Assembly: GCA_002708845.1 (NCBI GenBank)
Contig: PAPI01000027.1
Span: 114,985 to 178,984, forward strand
Length of the DNA stretch: 64,000 bases
Direction: 5' to 3'
Origin: Leeuwenhoekiella sp.
Lineage (GTDB): Bacteria > Bacteroidota > Bacteroidia > Flavobacteriales > Flavobacteriaceae
Shown here: one piece after another, positions 63,072 through 64,000 of the stretch
Layout: each line of letters starts with the position of its first letter
Numbering within the stretch: the first letter of the stretch is position 1
Program-made: the position numbers and the translations under genes
The notes under the pieces: generated by a model
What the model was told of the DNA's origin: nothing
What the model saw: the letters and a program-made list of their open reading frames with translations, nothing else
Database searches by the model: none

Positions 63072-64000
63072 ATGGCTGAAGAAAACAAAAAACCGGAAGT
63101 TCAGGAAGAAGTTGAACTTAAAACCAACGTTGCGGCTGCAGAAGAACTTGCTACTCCAGATTCTATTGAGGAGCCAAAAGGTTACGCAAGTCCTGCACAG
63201 GCAAATCCTGAAAAATTCCTAAAAGAATTTAACTGGCACAACTACGAAGAAGGTATTGACCCGATCGATGATGACAAGCTGGATGAGTTTGAGAAATTAG
63301 TAGCCGAGAACTTCGTAGATACGCTAGACGATGAAGTAGTAGAAGGTACCGTAATCAACATCACCGACCGTGATGCTATTATTGATATCAATGCGAAGTC
63401 AGAAGGGGTTATCTCTTTAAACGAATTCCGTTACAATCCTGATCTTAAAGTAGGAGACAAGGTAGAAGTATTGATTGACGTACGTGAAGATGCTACTGGT
63501 CAGTTGATTCTTTCGCACCGAAAGGCTCGTGTAATTAAGGCTTGGGATCGTGTGAACAAAGCTCACGAAGACGGTACTATCGTTACAGGTTTTGTAAAAG
63601 CGCGTACTAAAGGAGGTATGATCGTTGACGTATTTGGTATCGAGGCGTTCTTGCCAGGTTCTCAAATCGACGTGAAGCCTATCCGTGATTACGATGCGTA
63701 TGTAAACAAGACTATGGAATTCAAAGTGGTTAAAATCAACCAGGAATTCAAAAACGTAGTTGTTTCTCACAAAGCGCTTATCGAGGCCGATATCGAAGAG
63801 CAGAAAAAAGAAATCATCGGGCAGCTTGAAAAAGGTCAGGTACTTGAAGGTACCGTTAAAAACATCACCTCTTACGGGGTATTCGTTGACCTTGGTGGCG
63901 TAGATGGATTGGTACACATTACAGATCTTTCTTGGTCTCGTATTAACCATCCTAATGAGATCGTTGATCTTGATCAAAAACTTAACGTTGTTATCCTTGA
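63072..64000 (+). CDS. rpsA: 30S ribosomal protein S1 (3' truncated)
   Basis: The frame runs open from the ATG at 63072 (MAEENKKPEVQEE) to the window end, giving 309 codons of an expected 550-620. It begins with an acidic/low-complexity N-terminus of about 75 residues that is longer than in E. coli S1, then S1 RNA-binding repeats. Recognisable are VVEGTVINITDRDAIIDI, TGFVKARTKGGMIVDV and VLEGTVKNITSYGVFVDLGGVDGLVHI. S1 brings mRNA to the 30S subunit; in Bacteroidota, where Shine-Dalgarno pairing is weak, this role is particularly important. The leader of about 140 bases could carry autoregulation. Confidence 0.97.
   Translation, partial: MAEENKKPEVQEEVELKTNVAAAEELATPDSIEEPKGYASPAQANPEKFLKEFNWHNYEEGIDPIDDDKLDEFEKLVAENFVDTLDDEVVEGTVINITDRDAIIDINAKSEGVISLNEFRYNPDLKVGDKVEVLIDVREDATGQLILSHRKARVIKAWDRVNKAHEDGTIVTGFVKARTKGGMIVDVFGIEAFLPGSQIDVKPIRDYDAYVNKTMEFKVVKINQEFKNVVVSHKALIEADIEEQKKEIIGQLEKGQVLEGTVKNITSYGVFVDLGGVDGLVHITDLSWSRINHPNEIVDLDQKLNVVIL

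Noticed and set aside
62986-63222. + strand ORF of 78 codons overlapping the start of rpsA
   Set aside because: It is a lysine/leucine-rich out-of-frame read of the rpsA leader and first codons; the rpsA frame explains the region.
63417-63977. - strand ORF of 186 codons within rpsA
   Set aside because: It is an antisense shadow of the S1 repeats; the + strand frame is unmistakable ribosomal protein S1.
1-64000. Search for tRNA, rRNA, riboswitches and insertion sequences
   Set aside because: No cloverleaf arms, rRNA signatures, recognisable riboswitch cores or transposase ORFs were seen, though short RNA genes could be missed by eye.

Overview
The window is chromosomal DNA from a member of the Bacteroidota, most probably a marine Flavobacteriaceae. 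This rests on a type IX secretion gene (porQ), families largely confined to Bacteroidota (HYC_CC_PP, DUF3347, GIN-domain/DUF2807, DUF4159), starts with little Shine-Dalgarno signal, and several TAnnTTTG-type -7 promoter elements. The genus cannot be fixed from this sequence alone. No rRNA, tRNA, CRISPR array, transposase or phage gene was found. The DNA reads as stable core and accessory chromosome.

Layout. 1-1888: end of a YaiO-like outer-membrane barrel gene overlapping an unknown membrane-anchored protein gene. 1899-5713: an LTA-synthase-like sulfatase-fold enzyme (- strand), an orphan receiver protein and a zinc-free MDR oxidoreductase. 5793-16007: a heavy-metal export cluster with HYC_CC_PP protein, CusA/CzcA pump, TolC-type channel, DUF3347 lipoprotein, ArsP-like permease, HMA-MauE membrane protein and CusB-type adaptor. 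The adaptor carries its own DUF3347 tail. 16238-17320: a ketoacyl-ACP synthase III-like enzyme. 17524-24905: a tight light-signalling operon with CheB-CheR-PAS histidine kinase, bacteriophytochrome kinase, two receivers and a biliverdin-forming heme oxygenase.

24902-28334 is a four-gene - strand operon (DUF4159, TrmH, AI-2E permease, THUMP-like methyltransferase). It is followed by lysA, a Lon-N-domain protein, sucC, a small exported protein, an Hsp20 chaperone, xerD, three outer-membrane barrel proteins, aroQ, lpd, a uracil-DNA glycosylase, a collagen-like lipoprotein and two MsrB enzymes. 41063-49270 is an alpha-glucan cluster (GlgE, maltokinase, GlgB, GH31) without a TreS gene. 49362-51599 holds an M48 lipoprotein peptidase and an MFS transporter. 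51678-54618 is an ECF sigma / anti-sigma / two adhesin-like protein operon (- strand). 54834-64000 carries lon, porQ, cmk, an MFS transporter, a succinate-semialdehyde dehydrogenase, an alpha/beta hydrolase and the start of rpsA.

The most interesting points are: the phytochrome operon, which makes its own chromophore enzyme and pairs the sensor with a CheB/CheR hybrid kinase; a TGACA-N3-TGTCA dyad found both upstream of hsp20 (twice) and at the start of lon, suggesting a shared proteostasis operator; a metal pump with about 100 extra residues of predicted membrane sequence; and a GlgE pathway missing its usual maltose source.
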